A stretch of DNA of 13,926 bases from Actinomycetota bacterium (GTDB lineage: Bacteria; Actinomycetota; Actinomycetes; Actinomycetales; Microbacteriaceae). Shown here piece by piece: positions 1-6,642 of this stretch. The notes beneath the pieces were generated by a model, which was not told where the DNA came from, searched no databases, and worked only from the letters and a program-made list of their open reading frames with translations. The position numbers and the translations under genes were made by a program. Position 1 is the first letter of the stretch; each line of letters starts with the position of its first letter. The DNA is taken from NCBI GenBank assembly GCA_018895315.1, contig JAHIOK010000293.1, forward strand, positions 1-13,926. Reading direction: 5' to 3'.

Positions 1-9
1 CCTCGTTGT

Positions 10-21
10 TAGTGTGTTGAC
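10..21 (+). promoter_or_regulatory. Possible leaderless -10 element of galT
   Basis: TAGTGT at 10-15 is followed by exactly 6 nt and then the GTG at 22. No Shine-Dalgarno sequence is visible. The same TANNNT-6 nt-start geometry recurs before several other genes here, which favours GTG22 over the in-frame ATG28 and predicts a leaderless mRNA. The -35 region lies outside the window, so the call rests on the hexamer and its spacing only. Confidence 0.4.
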
Positions 22-1224
22 GTGAACATGCAGGAGTTCGGGACGCAGCCGTCCGGCCAATCCACCACCACCCCCGACGCGCAGCCGCTCGGCGCAGGGG
101 TCGTGAAGCGCTCGACCCGTCTCGATGACGGCCGTGAGCTCATCTACTACGACGACCCCGACACCGCACTCGGCGCCGAGCGCGCCGTCGACACCCGCAC
201 CCTCGACCCGCGCCCCGCCACAGCGACCATGCGCCTCGACGTGCTCACCGGGGACTGGGTCTCGGTCGCCGCGGCCCGCCAGAACCGGGTGTTCCTCCCG
301 CCGGCCGAGCTCGACCCGCTGGCACCGCAGAGCCCGACGAACCCGTCCGAGGTGCCATCGCTCTACGACGTCGCGGTGTTCGAGAACCGCTCGCCCTCGT
401 TCGGACCCGCCCTGGCCGAAGCCCACGACGGAGCTCCCGCGGCCTCCGACCCGCCCCACGGCATCGCCGACACCGAAGCCCTCGGACTCGGCCGCACCCG
501 CACCTCCGTCGGCCGCTGCGAGGTCGTGTGCTTCAGCCCCGCCCACGAGGGCTCGTTCGGCACACTGTCGACCACGCGTGCCCGCACCGTCATCGAAGCC
601 TGGGCCGATCGCACCGCGGCCCTGTCGGCCCTGCCCGGCATCGAGCAGGTGTTCCCGTTCGAGAACCGCGGTGAGGCAATCGGGGTGACCCTCGGCCACC
701 CGCACGGTCAGATCTACGCCTATCCCTACGTGACTCCGCGCACGACCCGACTGCTCGATTCGATCGACCGCACCGCTCCCGACCTGTTCCAGCGCATCCT
801 CGAGTTCGAGCAGGACTCCGAGCGCGTCATCCTGCGTGGCGAGCACTGGACGGCGTTCGTGCCGTTCGCGGCACGCTGGCCTGTCGAGGTGCACCTGCTC
901 CCCCACCGTCACGTCGCCGACTTCGCCGAGACCAACCTCGCCGAGCGGGACGAACTCGCCCCGCTGTACCTGCGCCTGCTGCGCGGGATCGACGCGCTCT
1001 ACGACACCCCCACCCCCTACATCGCGGCCTGGCACCAGGCGCCCGTGAACGTGGGCCGCGACACCGTGCGGATGCACCTCGAGATCACCTCGCCCCGCCG
1101 CGCCGCCGACAAGCTGAAGTTCCTCGCGGGCTCGGAGGCCGCCATGGGCGCCTGGATCGGCGACATCGCCCCCGAGACCTCGGCCGCACGCCTACGCACC
1201 GCTATAGAAGGAGGAGCACTGTGA
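22..1224 (+). CDS. galT: Galactose-1-phosphate uridylyltransferase
   Basis: This cytosolic Leloir-pathway enzyme swaps UMP between UDP-glucose and galactose-1-phosphate, giving UDP-galactose and glucose-1-phosphate. The 400-residue protein has the HIT-superfamily active site HPHGQ at residues 226-230, where H228 should be the uridylylated nucleophile. The CFSPAH segment ends in H175, the equivalent of a zinc-ligand histidine in E. coli GalT. The C-terminal HLEITSPRR...KFLAGSE block is typical of the family. The two N-terminal zinc cysteines (CxxC in E. coli) are absent: the aligned stretch around residues 97-108 reads DPLAPQSPTNPS. The GTG at 22 was chosen because of the upstream TAGTGT; ATG at 28 is the alternative. 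The stop codon overlaps galK by 4 bp. Identity is very secure from motifs plus the galK neighbour. Confidence 0.96.
   Translation: MNMQEFGTQPSGQSTTTPDAQPLGAGVVKRSTRLDDGRELIYYDDPDTALGAERAVDTRTLDPRPATATMRLDVLTGDWVSVAAARQNRVFLPPAELDPLAPQSPTNPSEVPSLYDVAVFENRSPSFGPALAEAHDGAPAASDPPHGIADTEALGLGRTRTSVGRCEVVCFSPAHEGSFGTLSTTRARTVIEAWADRTAALSALPGIEQVFPFENRGEAIGVTLGHPHGQIYAYPYVTPRTTRLLDSIDRTAPDLFQRILEFEQDSERVILRGEHWTAFVPFAARWPVEVHLLPHRHVADFAETNLAERDELAPLYLRLLRGIDALYDTPTPYIAAWHQAPVNVGRDTVRMHLEITSPRRAADKLKFLAGSEAAMGAWIGDIAPETSAARLRTAIEGGAL
1208..1216 (+). promoter_or_regulatory. Ribosome binding site of galK
   Basis: AAGGAGGAG lies inside the end of galT, with its AGGAGG core 6 nt before the GTG at 1221. 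This strong site fixes the galK start and contrasts with the unit-leading genes in the window, which lack such sites. Confidence 0.9.
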
Positions 1225-2432
1225 CCACGACGGATGCCGCACCCCGCGGTGCATCGCGCACCCCCGAGGCCGCACGCGCGCTGTTCGCCGATCTCACGGG
1301 CCGCGATCCCGTCGGCACCTGGTCGGCCCCGGGCCGGGTCAACCTGATCGGCGAGCACACCGACTACAACGACGGGTTCGTGCTGCCCTTCGCGATCGAA
1401 CAGCGCACCGTGGTCGCGCTGGGCCTACGTTCCGACGCTCGCATCCGTGTCGCCTCGACCCTCGACGCCGCTCCGGTCGAGGTGGCGGTCTCCGACCTCG
1501 ACGGGCTGTTCCCGACCGTCGGCGCACACCCCGCCGTGCCCGAGTGGGCGGCCTATCCCCTGGGCGTCGCATGGGCGCTGCTGCAGGCATCCGGAGCCAC
1601 CGACGTCACCGGGGTCGACCTCGCGATCGCCTCCGACGTGCCCGTGGGTGCCGGGCTGTCATCATCCGCCGCGATCGAGGGTGCCACCGCATCCGCTCTC
1701 AACGACACCTGGGATCTGGGCCTCGACCGGGTCGCGCTCGCGCAGGTGGGCCGCCGCGCCGAGAACGAAGCGGTCGGTGCCCCGACCGGAATCATGGACC
1801 AGATGGCTTCGATGCTCGGCCGACCGGACGCCGCGATCTTCCTCGACTGCCGCACGCTCGATGCGAACGTCATCGACCTCGGGTTCGCCGCCGCGGGCCT
1901 CGAGTTGCTCGTGATCGACACCGGCGTGAAGCACGCGCACTCCACCGGCGGCTACGGCGAGCGCCGCGCCTCGTGCGAGCGCGGAGCCGAGATCATGGGG
2001 GTGACAGCATTGCGCGACCTGTCCGTCGACGACCTCACCCGCGCCGCCACGGTGATGGACGACATCACGTTCCGCCGGGTGCGCCACGTGGTGACCGAGA
2101 ACCAGCGCGTCCTCGACACCGTGCACACCCTGCGCGACGCTGGCCCACTGCAGATCGGCGCACTCCTGGATGCCTCGCACGTATCGATGCGCGACGACTT
2201 CGAGATCTCGGTGCCCGAACTCGACTCCGCGGTCGAGGCCGCACTCAGCGCCGGTGCGATCGGGGCGCGCATGACCGGCGGAGGGTTCGGCGGTGCAGCG
2301 ATCGCGCTCGTCGATCACGAGAAGGCGACTGCGGTGACGGATGCCGTGAATGCAGCCTTCGCTGCAGCCGGATTCACCGCCCCGCACATCTTCACCGTCT
2401 CCGCATCGGCGGGTGCGCACCGCGACGCCTGA
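1221..2432 (+). CDS. galK: Galactokinase
   Basis: A GHMP-family kinase of 403 residues that phosphorylates alpha-D-galactose at C1 with ATP, making the substrate of GalT. All three GHMP landmarks are present: the galactokinase signature GRVNLIGEHTDY at residues 38-49, the glycine/serine-rich ATP loop VPVGAGLSSSAAIEG at 140-154, and the C-terminal MTGGGFGG at 351-358. Length matches bacterial galactokinases. The GTG start overlaps the galT stop as GTGA, so the two are translationally coupled and surely one operon. No epimerase (galE) is present in this window; it would have to lie upstream or elsewhere. A weak hairpin follows 4 bp after the stop. Confidence 0.97.
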   Translation: MTTTDAAPRGASRTPEAARALFADLTGRDPVGTWSAPGRVNLIGEHTDYNDGFVLPFAIEQRTVVALGLRSDARIRVASTLDAAPVEVAVSDLDGLFPTVGAHPAVPEWAAYPLGVAWALLQASGATDVTGVDLAIASDVPVGAGLSSSAAIEGATASALNDTWDLGLDRVALAQVGRRAENEAVGAPTGIMDQMASMLGRPDAAIFLDCRTLDANVIDLGFAAAGLELLVIDTGVKHAHSTGGYGERRASCERGAEIMGVTALRDLSVDDLTRAATVMDDITFRRVRHVVTENQRVLDTVHTLRDAGPLQIGALLDASHVSMRDDFEISVPELDSAVEAALSAGAIGARMTGGGFGGAAIALVDHEKATAVTDAVNAAFAAAGFTAPHIFTVSASAGAHRDA

Positions 2433-2436
2433 GGCG

Positions 2437-2460
2437 GACTCCTGGCACGTCGCGGGAGTC
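2437..2460 (+). terminator. Weak hairpin after galK
   Basis: GACTCC (2437-2442) and GGAGTC (2455-2460) form a 6-bp stem with a 12-nt loop just downstream of the galK stop. No T-run follows. It could mark the end of the galTK mRNA, but the stem is short and this is a low-confidence call. Confidence 0.25.
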
Positions 2461-2504
2461 GGCTCGACGTTCAGCGCTCGGCCGCGACGCCGAAGGCACC
2501 TCCG

Positions 2505-2516
2505 TAGGCTGGCGGC
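2505..2516 (+). promoter_or_regulatory. Leaderless -10 element of small zinc-ribbon gene
   Basis: TAGGCT at 2505-2510 lies exactly 6 nt before the ATG at 2517. There is no Shine-Dalgarno sequence and no convincing -35. The hexamer is identical to the ones before the lipoate ligase and LLM genes, supporting a leaderless mRNA and an active promoter for this small gene. Confidence 0.5.
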
Positions 2517-2657
2517 ATGAATGTGCACGCCGTGGATCCGCGAATCTGCCCGACCTGCGGCGACGTGCTCACGTTCGAGATCCTCGACGACGAGCGGTTC
2601 CTGGTCGCGTGGTCATGCATGACGTGCGGACTGATCCGCACTACCGAACCGATCTGA
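2517..2657 (+). CDS. Small double-CxxC (zinc-ribbon-like) protein, 46 aa
   Basis: The frame from ATG 2517 to TGA 2657 encodes 46 residues beginning MNVHAVDPRICPTCGD. Two cysteine pairs, CPTC at residues 11-14 and CMTCG at 34-38, are spaced 19 residues apart. This is the layout of a minimal zinc ribbon; the segment between them (EILDDERFLVAW) is consistent with a beta hairpin. A TAGGCT hexamer exactly 6 nt upstream supports expression. The last 45 bp overlap, tail to tail, the 3' end of the convergent TetR gene. No partner or pathway can be named; such proteins may bind nucleic acid or protein or just a metal. I am fairly sure it is a real gene because the paired CxxC motifs and the promoter geometry agree, but its function is unknown. 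Confidence 0.68.
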   Translation: MNVHAVDPRICPTCGDVLTFEILDDERFLVAWSCMTCGLIRTTEPI

Positions 2658-3251
2658 CGCGCTGTCGAGCCGACCCGTTCCGGCGTCGGAGGCGAAGGCG
2701 CGCCCGAAGATCGACCGGGCGCGTCGCGCGACGGCAGGTCGATCCGCAGGATCGGTGCGGGCGAGCTCGGCAGCCAGCATCCCGGCGCCCAGGAGCACGT
2801 CCTCGGGATCGACGTGCGCTCCGATGCGGCCGATGGCCTGGTCGCGCGCCAGCAGGGCGGCGACGATCGCGCCGAACCGCTCTCCGAGGTGAGCGACGCG
2901 GCGGTCGTGCCGATGCGCGTTGACGAGTTCGATCAGCACCGTCGAGCTCGTCGCCTGTGCCACGACGAGATCGAGGAGGTCGTCGAGCGTGCGCTCCGCG
3001 GGGGCCGCGAAAAGCTCGAGCTCGGTGATGTTCTCCTCGAAGACGGCGACTCCGAGATCGATGCGATCGGGGAAATGTCGATAGAGGCTCCCCTGCCCGA
3101 CCCCGGCACGCCGCGCGATCCCGGAGAGCGGAGCGTGCAGTCCTTCTTCGGCGAAGATCACGCGCGCCGCCTCAATGAGCGCTCGGCGATTTGCCGGGCC
3201 GGCGATCGGCCCGCGATTCGTCCTCGAGGACTGTTCCGATGAGGAGGGCAC
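2613..3251 (-). CDS. TetR/AcrR-family transcriptional regulator
   Basis: A 212-residue dimeric repressor-type protein. The N-terminal helix-turn-helix occupies about residues 25-62: RALIEAARVIFAEEGL, then LSGIARRAGVGQGSLYRHFPDR, a textbook TetR DNA-binding signature. The C-terminal ligand domain is variable and gives no inducer clue; the tail from about residue 193 is low in hydrophobics. The GTG start at 3251 has no ribosome site but sits 6 nt behind TAGGTT, so a leaderless mRNA is likely. It is divergent from the SDR gene (54 bp between starts) and a perfect 30-bp palindrome fills that gap, so by the usual TetR logic it represses itself and the dehydrogenase. Its 3' end overlaps the small zinc-ribbon gene on the other strand. 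Confidence 0.9.
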   Translation of the reverse strand: MPSSSEQSSRTNRGPIAGPANRRALIEAARVIFAEEGLHAPLSGIARRAGVGQGSLYRHFPDRIDLGVAVFEENITELELFAAPAERTLDDLLDLVVAQATSSTVLIELVNAHRHDRRVAHLGERFGAIVAALLARDQAIGRIGAHVDPEDVLLGAGMLAAELARTDPADRPAVARRARSIFGRAFASDAGTGRLDSASDRFGSADQSARHA

Positions 3252-3254
3252 GGG

Positions 3255-3263
3255 TATAACCTA
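3255..3263. promoter_or_regulatory. Overlapping back-to-back -10 elements of tetR and SDR
   Basis: On the plus strand TATAAC (3255-3260) is a good -10 for the SDR gene, placing the start of transcription near 3267 inside the palindrome. On the minus strand TAGGTT (3263-3258) lies 6 nt before the tetR GTG. The -35 elements are poor on both strands. Both promoters would be covered or blocked by a protein bound to 3261-3290. Confidence 0.4.
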
Positions 3264-3290
3264 GTACCGGACAACGTTGTCCGGTACTAG
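3261..3290. promoter_or_regulatory. Perfect 30-bp palindromic operator
   Basis: CTAGTACCGGACAAC at 3261-3275 is followed directly by its exact reverse complement at 3276-3290, giving a 30-bp inverted repeat with no spacer and no mismatch. It lies between the divergent TetR and SDR genes and overlaps the minus -10 and the presumed plus transcription start. This is the expected place and form of a TetR operator. The length would fit one or two dimers. Confidence 0.85.
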
Positions 3291-3293
3291 AGC

Positions 3294-3301
3294 AAAGGAA
3301 G
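3294..3301 (+). promoter_or_regulatory. Ribosome binding site of the SDR gene
   Basis: AAAGGAAG, with AAGGA 6 nt before the ATG at 3306. It lies just right of the palindrome, so this gene, unlike its divergent partner, should have a leader of roughly 40 nt carrying the palindrome sequence. Confidence 0.75.
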
Positions 3302-3305
3302 CATC

Positions 3306-4391
3306 ATGGCCAAGACCAGCGGACCGCTCACGGGCGACTCATCCATCTCGACCTGGCTCGACGACCCCACCGGCGGAGCGATCCTCCGCGACCTGCTCGC
3401 CCAGGGCGGCCAAGGACCCGAGGTGTTTCGCCCGATCAGCAAGCTCGCCATCAAACGGCTGGTCAAGATGAGCCGCGGCGCGTTCACGCAGGAGATGCTG
3501 GACGATCTGATCCGACGCGCAGCCGCGGGCGACATTCCCTCCACGGCGACTCCCTCCGGTGCGGCTCCTCAGCATGCGGAAGCTGCAACGCCCAACGAAG
3601 AGGATGCCGCAGCCTCCGTCGACGTGCGCCCCTGGATCGAGCGCATCGATGCGGGCCGGTTCAGCGGCCAGACCGTCATCGTCACCGGCGCCGGTTCGGG
3701 GATCGGGCGCGCCACGGCATCGCGGATCGCGCGCGAAGGCGGCCGCGTCGTTGCCGTCGACGTCTCGCAGGAGCGCCTCGACGACTTCGTCGCAGAGCAC
3801 TCCGGTGCCGACATCGTCCCCCTCACCGCAGACATCACCGACGACGCCGGCGTCGCGCGCATCGTCGCCGCCGCGGGCGCAACGATCGATGCGCTCGCCA
3901 ACATCGCCGGAATCATGGATGATATGACGCCGATCGGTGAGGTGTCGGATGCCGTGTGGGAGCGTGTGTTCCGCGTGAACGTCACGGGCACGATGAAACT
4001 GATGCGCGCGGTGATTCCCGCGATGCTCGCTCAGGGCGGCGGTTCGATCGTCAACACGGCGTCCGAGGCCGCATTGCGCGGCTCCGCCGCCGGCGTCGCC
4101 TACACCGCTTCGAAGCACGCCGTGGCCGGCCTCACCAAGAGCAGCGCGTTCATGTACGGCCCGAGCGGAATTCGCGTCAACGCCGTCGCGCCCGGACCCA
4201 CGATGACGAACATCGAGGCGAGCTTCGGATCACCGCTCGGCGCCGACCGCGTCCAAACCGCGATGGCGATCATGCCCGATCCCGTCGAGGCCGACGCGCT
4301 GGCAGCATCCATCACGTTCCTGCTGAGCGACGACGGCGTGAACATCAACGGCATCATCATGGCCAGCGACGGGGGCTGGTCGGCGGCCTAG
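3306..4391 (+). CDS. Short-chain dehydrogenase/reductase with N-terminal extension
   Basis: A 361-residue NAD(P)-dependent oxidoreductase, about 100 residues longer than a classical SDR. The Rossmann core starts near residue 120: TGAGSGIG at 127-134 binds the cofactor, NIAG at 199-202 is the NNAG equivalent, and the catalytic tetrad is N225, S253, Y266, K270. Asp after the second strand (VVAVDVS) suggests NAD(H) preference. Residues 1-77 are a predicted helical segment (ISTWLDDPTGGAILRDLLAQ, then ISKLAIKRLVKMSRGAF), joined by an Ala/Pro/Glu-rich linker (about 78-105). The helical part looks to me like tails seen on some actinobacterial GH3 beta-glucosidases, but this is memory and unverified. 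Probably controlled by the divergent TetR. Substrate unknown; secondary alcohols, sterols or cyclic ketones are typical for the family. Confidence 0.92.
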   Translation: MAKTSGPLTGDSSISTWLDDPTGGAILRDLLAQGGQGPEVFRPISKLAIKRLVKMSRGAFTQEMLDDLIRRAAAGDIPSTATPSGAAPQHAEAATPNEEDAAASVDVRPWIERIDAGRFSGQTVIVTGAGSGIGRATASRIAREGGRVVAVDVSQERLDDFVAEHSGADIVPLTADITDDAGVARIVAAAGATIDALANIAGIMDDMTPIGEVSDAVWERVFRVNVTGTMKLMRAVIPAMLAQGGGSIVNTASEAALRGSAAGVAYTASKHAVAGLTKSSAFMYGPSGIRVNAVAPGPTMTNIEASFGSPLGADRVQTAMAIMPDPVEADALAASITFLLSDDGVNINGIIMASDGGWSAA

Positions 4392-4412
4392 AGCTTTCGA
4401 TGCTTCGCCACT

Positions 4413-4435
4413 CGTTTTCGACCCGCGGGAAAACG
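4413..4435. repeat. Inverted repeat between SDR gene and second tetR
   Basis: CGTTTTC (4413-4419) and GAAAACG (4429-4435) are exact 7-bp arms around a 9-nt GC-rich loop. It lies 22 bp after the SDR stop and 15 bp before the -35 of the next promoter. It may end the SDR mRNA (though no T-run follows) or serve as an operator for the second TetR protein; the sequence does not decide. Confidence 0.4.
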
Positions 4436-4450
4436 GTGTGACACTCGGCT

Positions 4451-4486
4451 TTGAATCTCGACCACTCCTCGGTTTACGCTCGGGAC
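4451..4486 (+). promoter_or_regulatory. Promoter of second tetR-esterase operon (leaderless)
   Basis: TTGAAT (4451-4456), 18 bp, TACGCT (4475-4480), then 6 nt to ATG 4487. This is the best -35/-10 pair in the window. It argues that translation begins at 4487, not at the in-frame TTG at 4451, which is itself the -35 box. Confidence 0.65.
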
Positions 4487-5137
4487 ATGGCTCAACGAGG
4501 TTCCTATGCCAAGGGCGTGGCGAAGCGCGAAGAGATACTCGAGCGCGAGCTCGACGTGGTCGCACGCGAGGGATACCGCGGAGCATCCGTCAAGGAGCTC
4601 GCCGAAGCGGTCGGCCTCAGCCAAGCGGGACTTCTGCATTACTTCGGCACGAAGGAGGAGCTCTTCACCGAAATACTGCGCAAGCGCGACGAAGTCGATA
4701 TCGCCCACTACCGCGGTGAGACGAGCGAGAAGCCCGACTCTGATGTGCGCGATCTTCGCACCGGCTACCTGCAGATCATCCGGCACAACAGCGAAGTGCC
4801 CGGGCTCGTGCAGCTGTTCTCCCGGATGGCGGTGGATGCCGCCGATCCGGAGCATCCCGCTCACTCCTTCTTCCTCGCCCGCGGCGCGGAGCTTCGCGAC
4901 GAGTTCACTCATGCGCTCGCGCACCAACAACGCACCGGCGGCCTGACCGATCGCATCGCGCCCGGCACCCTCGCCCGCATCCTGCAGGCGGTCGCCGACG
5001 GGCTCCAGGTGCAGTGGATGCAGGACCCGACCATCGACATGGCGGGGATCGTCAATGCGCTTTTCGACGCGTTGACGCCGACGCCTTCCGACGAACCAGC
5101 ACCAGCACCAGCACCATCACCAGAGGAGCACGGATGA
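4487..5137 (+). CDS. TetR/AcrR-family transcriptional regulator
   Basis: A 216-residue protein starting MAQRGSYAKGVAKREEIL. The TetR helix-turn-helix spans about residues 15-55, with KELAEAVGLSQAGLLHYFGTK carrying the recognition helix. The C-terminal domain is family-typical and gives no ligand hint. The last 18 residues are a Pro/Ala/Glu tail (EPAPAPAPSPEEHG) encoded by five 6-bp units (5095-5124), probably disordered. The ATG at 4487 was chosen because a -35/-10 pair ends 6 nt before it. The stop overlaps the esterase start as ATGA, so regulator and enzyme are co-transcribed and coupled. It likely represses this operon in answer to an ester or its hydrolysis product; that is inference from arrangement. 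Confidence 0.9.
   Translation: MAQRGSYAKGVAKREEILERELDVVAREGYRGASVKELAEAVGLSQAGLLHYFGTKEELFTEILRKRDEVDIAHYRGETSEKPDSDVRDLRTGYLQIIRHNSEVPGLVQLFSRMAVDAADPEHPAHSFFLARGAELRDEFTHALAHQQRTGGLTDRIAPGTLARILQAVADGLQVQWMQDPTIDMAGIVNALFDALTPTPSDEPAPAPAPSPEEHG
5095..5124 (+). repeat. Hexanucleotide tandem repeat, 5 units
   Basis: Three exact ACCAGC units followed by two variants (ACCATC, ACCAGA) encode the Pro/Ala tail of the regulator. In-frame 6-bp units can change length without breaking the gene. The final copy runs into the esterase ribosome site at 5122-5128. Confidence 0.6.
5122..5128 (+). promoter_or_regulatory. Ribosome binding site of the carboxylesterase
   Basis: AGAGGAG ends 5 nt before the ATG at 5134. 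It decides this start over the upstream in-frame ATG at 5014, which would give 40 extra residues inside the tetR gene. Confidence 0.85.
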
Positions 5138-6609
5138 CGCATCCTGAGCACCCGATCGTCCAGATCGCCCCCGGCACCCTACGGGGCATGTGGCGGGGCG
5201 ATTCGGCGGCGTTCCTCGGCATCCCGTTCGCGCAGGCACCGGTCGGCGACCTGCGCTTCGCCGCGCCGGTGCCGCCCGAGCCCTGGGAAGGCGTGCGCGA
5301 CGCTCTCGCCTACGGCGCGACGGCGAAGCGCGAGATCCCGGGCGAGCAGACGCTGATCCCCGAGCCGGCCGTGCCAGGAGACGCCACGCTCAATGTGAAT
5401 GTCTTCACGCCCGCCCCGGGTCGGACCGACGCGGCGCTGCCGGTACTGGTCTACATCCACGGCGGCGGCTACACCGAGGGATCCCCTGCGAGCCCCTGGT
5501 ACGACGGCCGGGCATTCACGCGCGACGGCGTCGTCACCGTGACGATCTCGTACCGCCTCGGATTCGACGGCTTCGGCTACATCGCCGGGGCCCCGACCAA
5601 CCGCGGTGTGCGCGACTGGCTGCTCGCGCTCGAGTGGGTGCGTGAGAACATCGCGGCCTTCGGCGGCGACCCCTCGCACGTGACGATTGCCGGGCAGTCC
5701 GCAGGCGGCGGCGCCGTGCTCACACTGCTCGGGATGCCGGCGGCCCAGCACCTCTTCCACTCCGTGTGGTCGCTCTCTGGCGCACTTGCGAACGTGTCGG
5801 CCGAACGCGCCCGCACAGCCTCGGCGAGGCTCGCGCGCCTGGCCGGCGTCGATGCGACCCGCGAGGGGTTCGCCTCGGTGCCCGAAGCCCGTGTGTTCGC
5901 GCTGCAGAAAACCGCGGGCTCGTCGGAGTCGAAGAAGCCGATGGCCGCGATCACTTCGATGCTCGAGGACGGCCCTCCCTGGGGACCGATGATCGACGGC
6001 GATCTGATCACGCAGCCGACCATCGACGCGATCCGTTCGGGCATCGGCGCCGACAAACCCCTCGTGATGGGTGCCACCGACGACGAGTTCACGATGGTGA
6101 CCGACAGCGCGAAGCGCACGCTGCGGCTGATCCCGGCCTCCTTCGCGCTGGGCCGGTTGGAGCGGGATCGGAGCGTGCGTCGGGAGTACCTCGCCGCGAA
6201 CGGCCCGCAGCGCCGCAAGTGCACCGCCGCCGTGCTGGGGCGATTCGTGACCGACCGTGTCTTCCGGGCGCCGCTCGTGCGCCTCGCCGAGGCGCGGGCG
6301 GATGCCCCGACCTGGGCGTACCGATTCTCTTGGGTCTCGCCCACCCGCGGGTGGGCGCTGCACTGCCTGGACGTGCCCTTCTGGTTCGACTGCCTCGACT
6401 CCGAGGGCGTGTCGGCGATCGCGGGCGACGCGCCGCCGCAGTCGCTCGCCGATGCACTGCACGGGGCGGCGGTGGAATTCATCCGTGAAGGGGAACCCGG
6501 GTGGAAGCCGTGGTCGTCGCAGCCCGGAGTCACGCGGATCTTCGGGGGCGAACCGTCCACTCCCGAGGTACGCCCGGCCGCATTCGCGTCGGTCCGCGCC
6601 CTCCTCTGA
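5134..6609 (+). CDS. Type-B carboxylesterase
   Basis: A 491-residue alpha/beta hydrolase of the carboxylesterase/para-nitrobenzyl-esterase family, with no signal peptide, so cytosolic. Family marks in order: FLGIPFAQAPVGDLRF near the N terminus, the oxyanion-hole HGGGY at residues 109-113, the nucleophile elbow GQSAGGG with S189 (glutamine replaces the more usual glutamate of GESAG), the acid residue in GATDDEF (likely E318), and the catalytic histidine H410 in LHCLDVPFWFD, matching the family's HGxELPF block. The full triad predicts an active enzyme hydrolysing carboxylic esters. The usual EDCLxLN motif is reduced to DATLNVNVF, without its cysteine. It is coupled to the TetR gene upstream and followed by a long hairpin. 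Natural substrate unknown. Confidence 0.94.
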   Translation: MTHPEHPIVQIAPGTLRGMWRGDSAAFLGIPFAQAPVGDLRFAAPVPPEPWEGVRDALAYGATAKREIPGEQTLIPEPAVPGDATLNVNVFTPAPGRTDAALPVLVYIHGGGYTEGSPASPWYDGRAFTRDGVVTVTISYRLGFDGFGYIAGAPTNRGVRDWLLALEWVRENIAAFGGDPSHVTIAGQSAGGGAVLTLLGMPAAQHLFHSVWSLSGALANVSAERARTASARLARLAGVDATREGFASVPEARVFALQKTAGSSESKKPMAAITSMLEDGPPWGPMIDGDLITQPTIDAIRSGIGADKPLVMGATDDEFTMVTDSAKRTLRLIPASFALGRLERDRSVRREYLAANGPQRRKCTAAVLGRFVTDRVFRAPLVRLAEARADAPTWAYRFSWVSPTRGWALHCLDVPFWFDCLDSEGVSAIAGDAPPQSLADALHGAAVEFIREGEPGWKPWSSQPGVTRIFGGEPSTPEVRPAAFASVRALL

Positions 6610-6642
6610 GTAGCCGTAACCCCGCGATCCGGTCCGCGGTGG

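Noticed and set aside
1544..2923. Long plus-strand open frame (459 codons) in another frame across galK and tetR
   Set aside because: Arginine-rich composition typical of out-of-frame reading in GC-rich DNA; no motif; galK with all GHMP motifs occupies the region.
5014..5133. Upstream ATG start giving a 40-residue longer esterase
   Set aside because: Lies fully inside the tetR gene, has no ribosome site, and the extra residues look non-native; ATG 5134 has AGAGGAG and an ATGA overlap.
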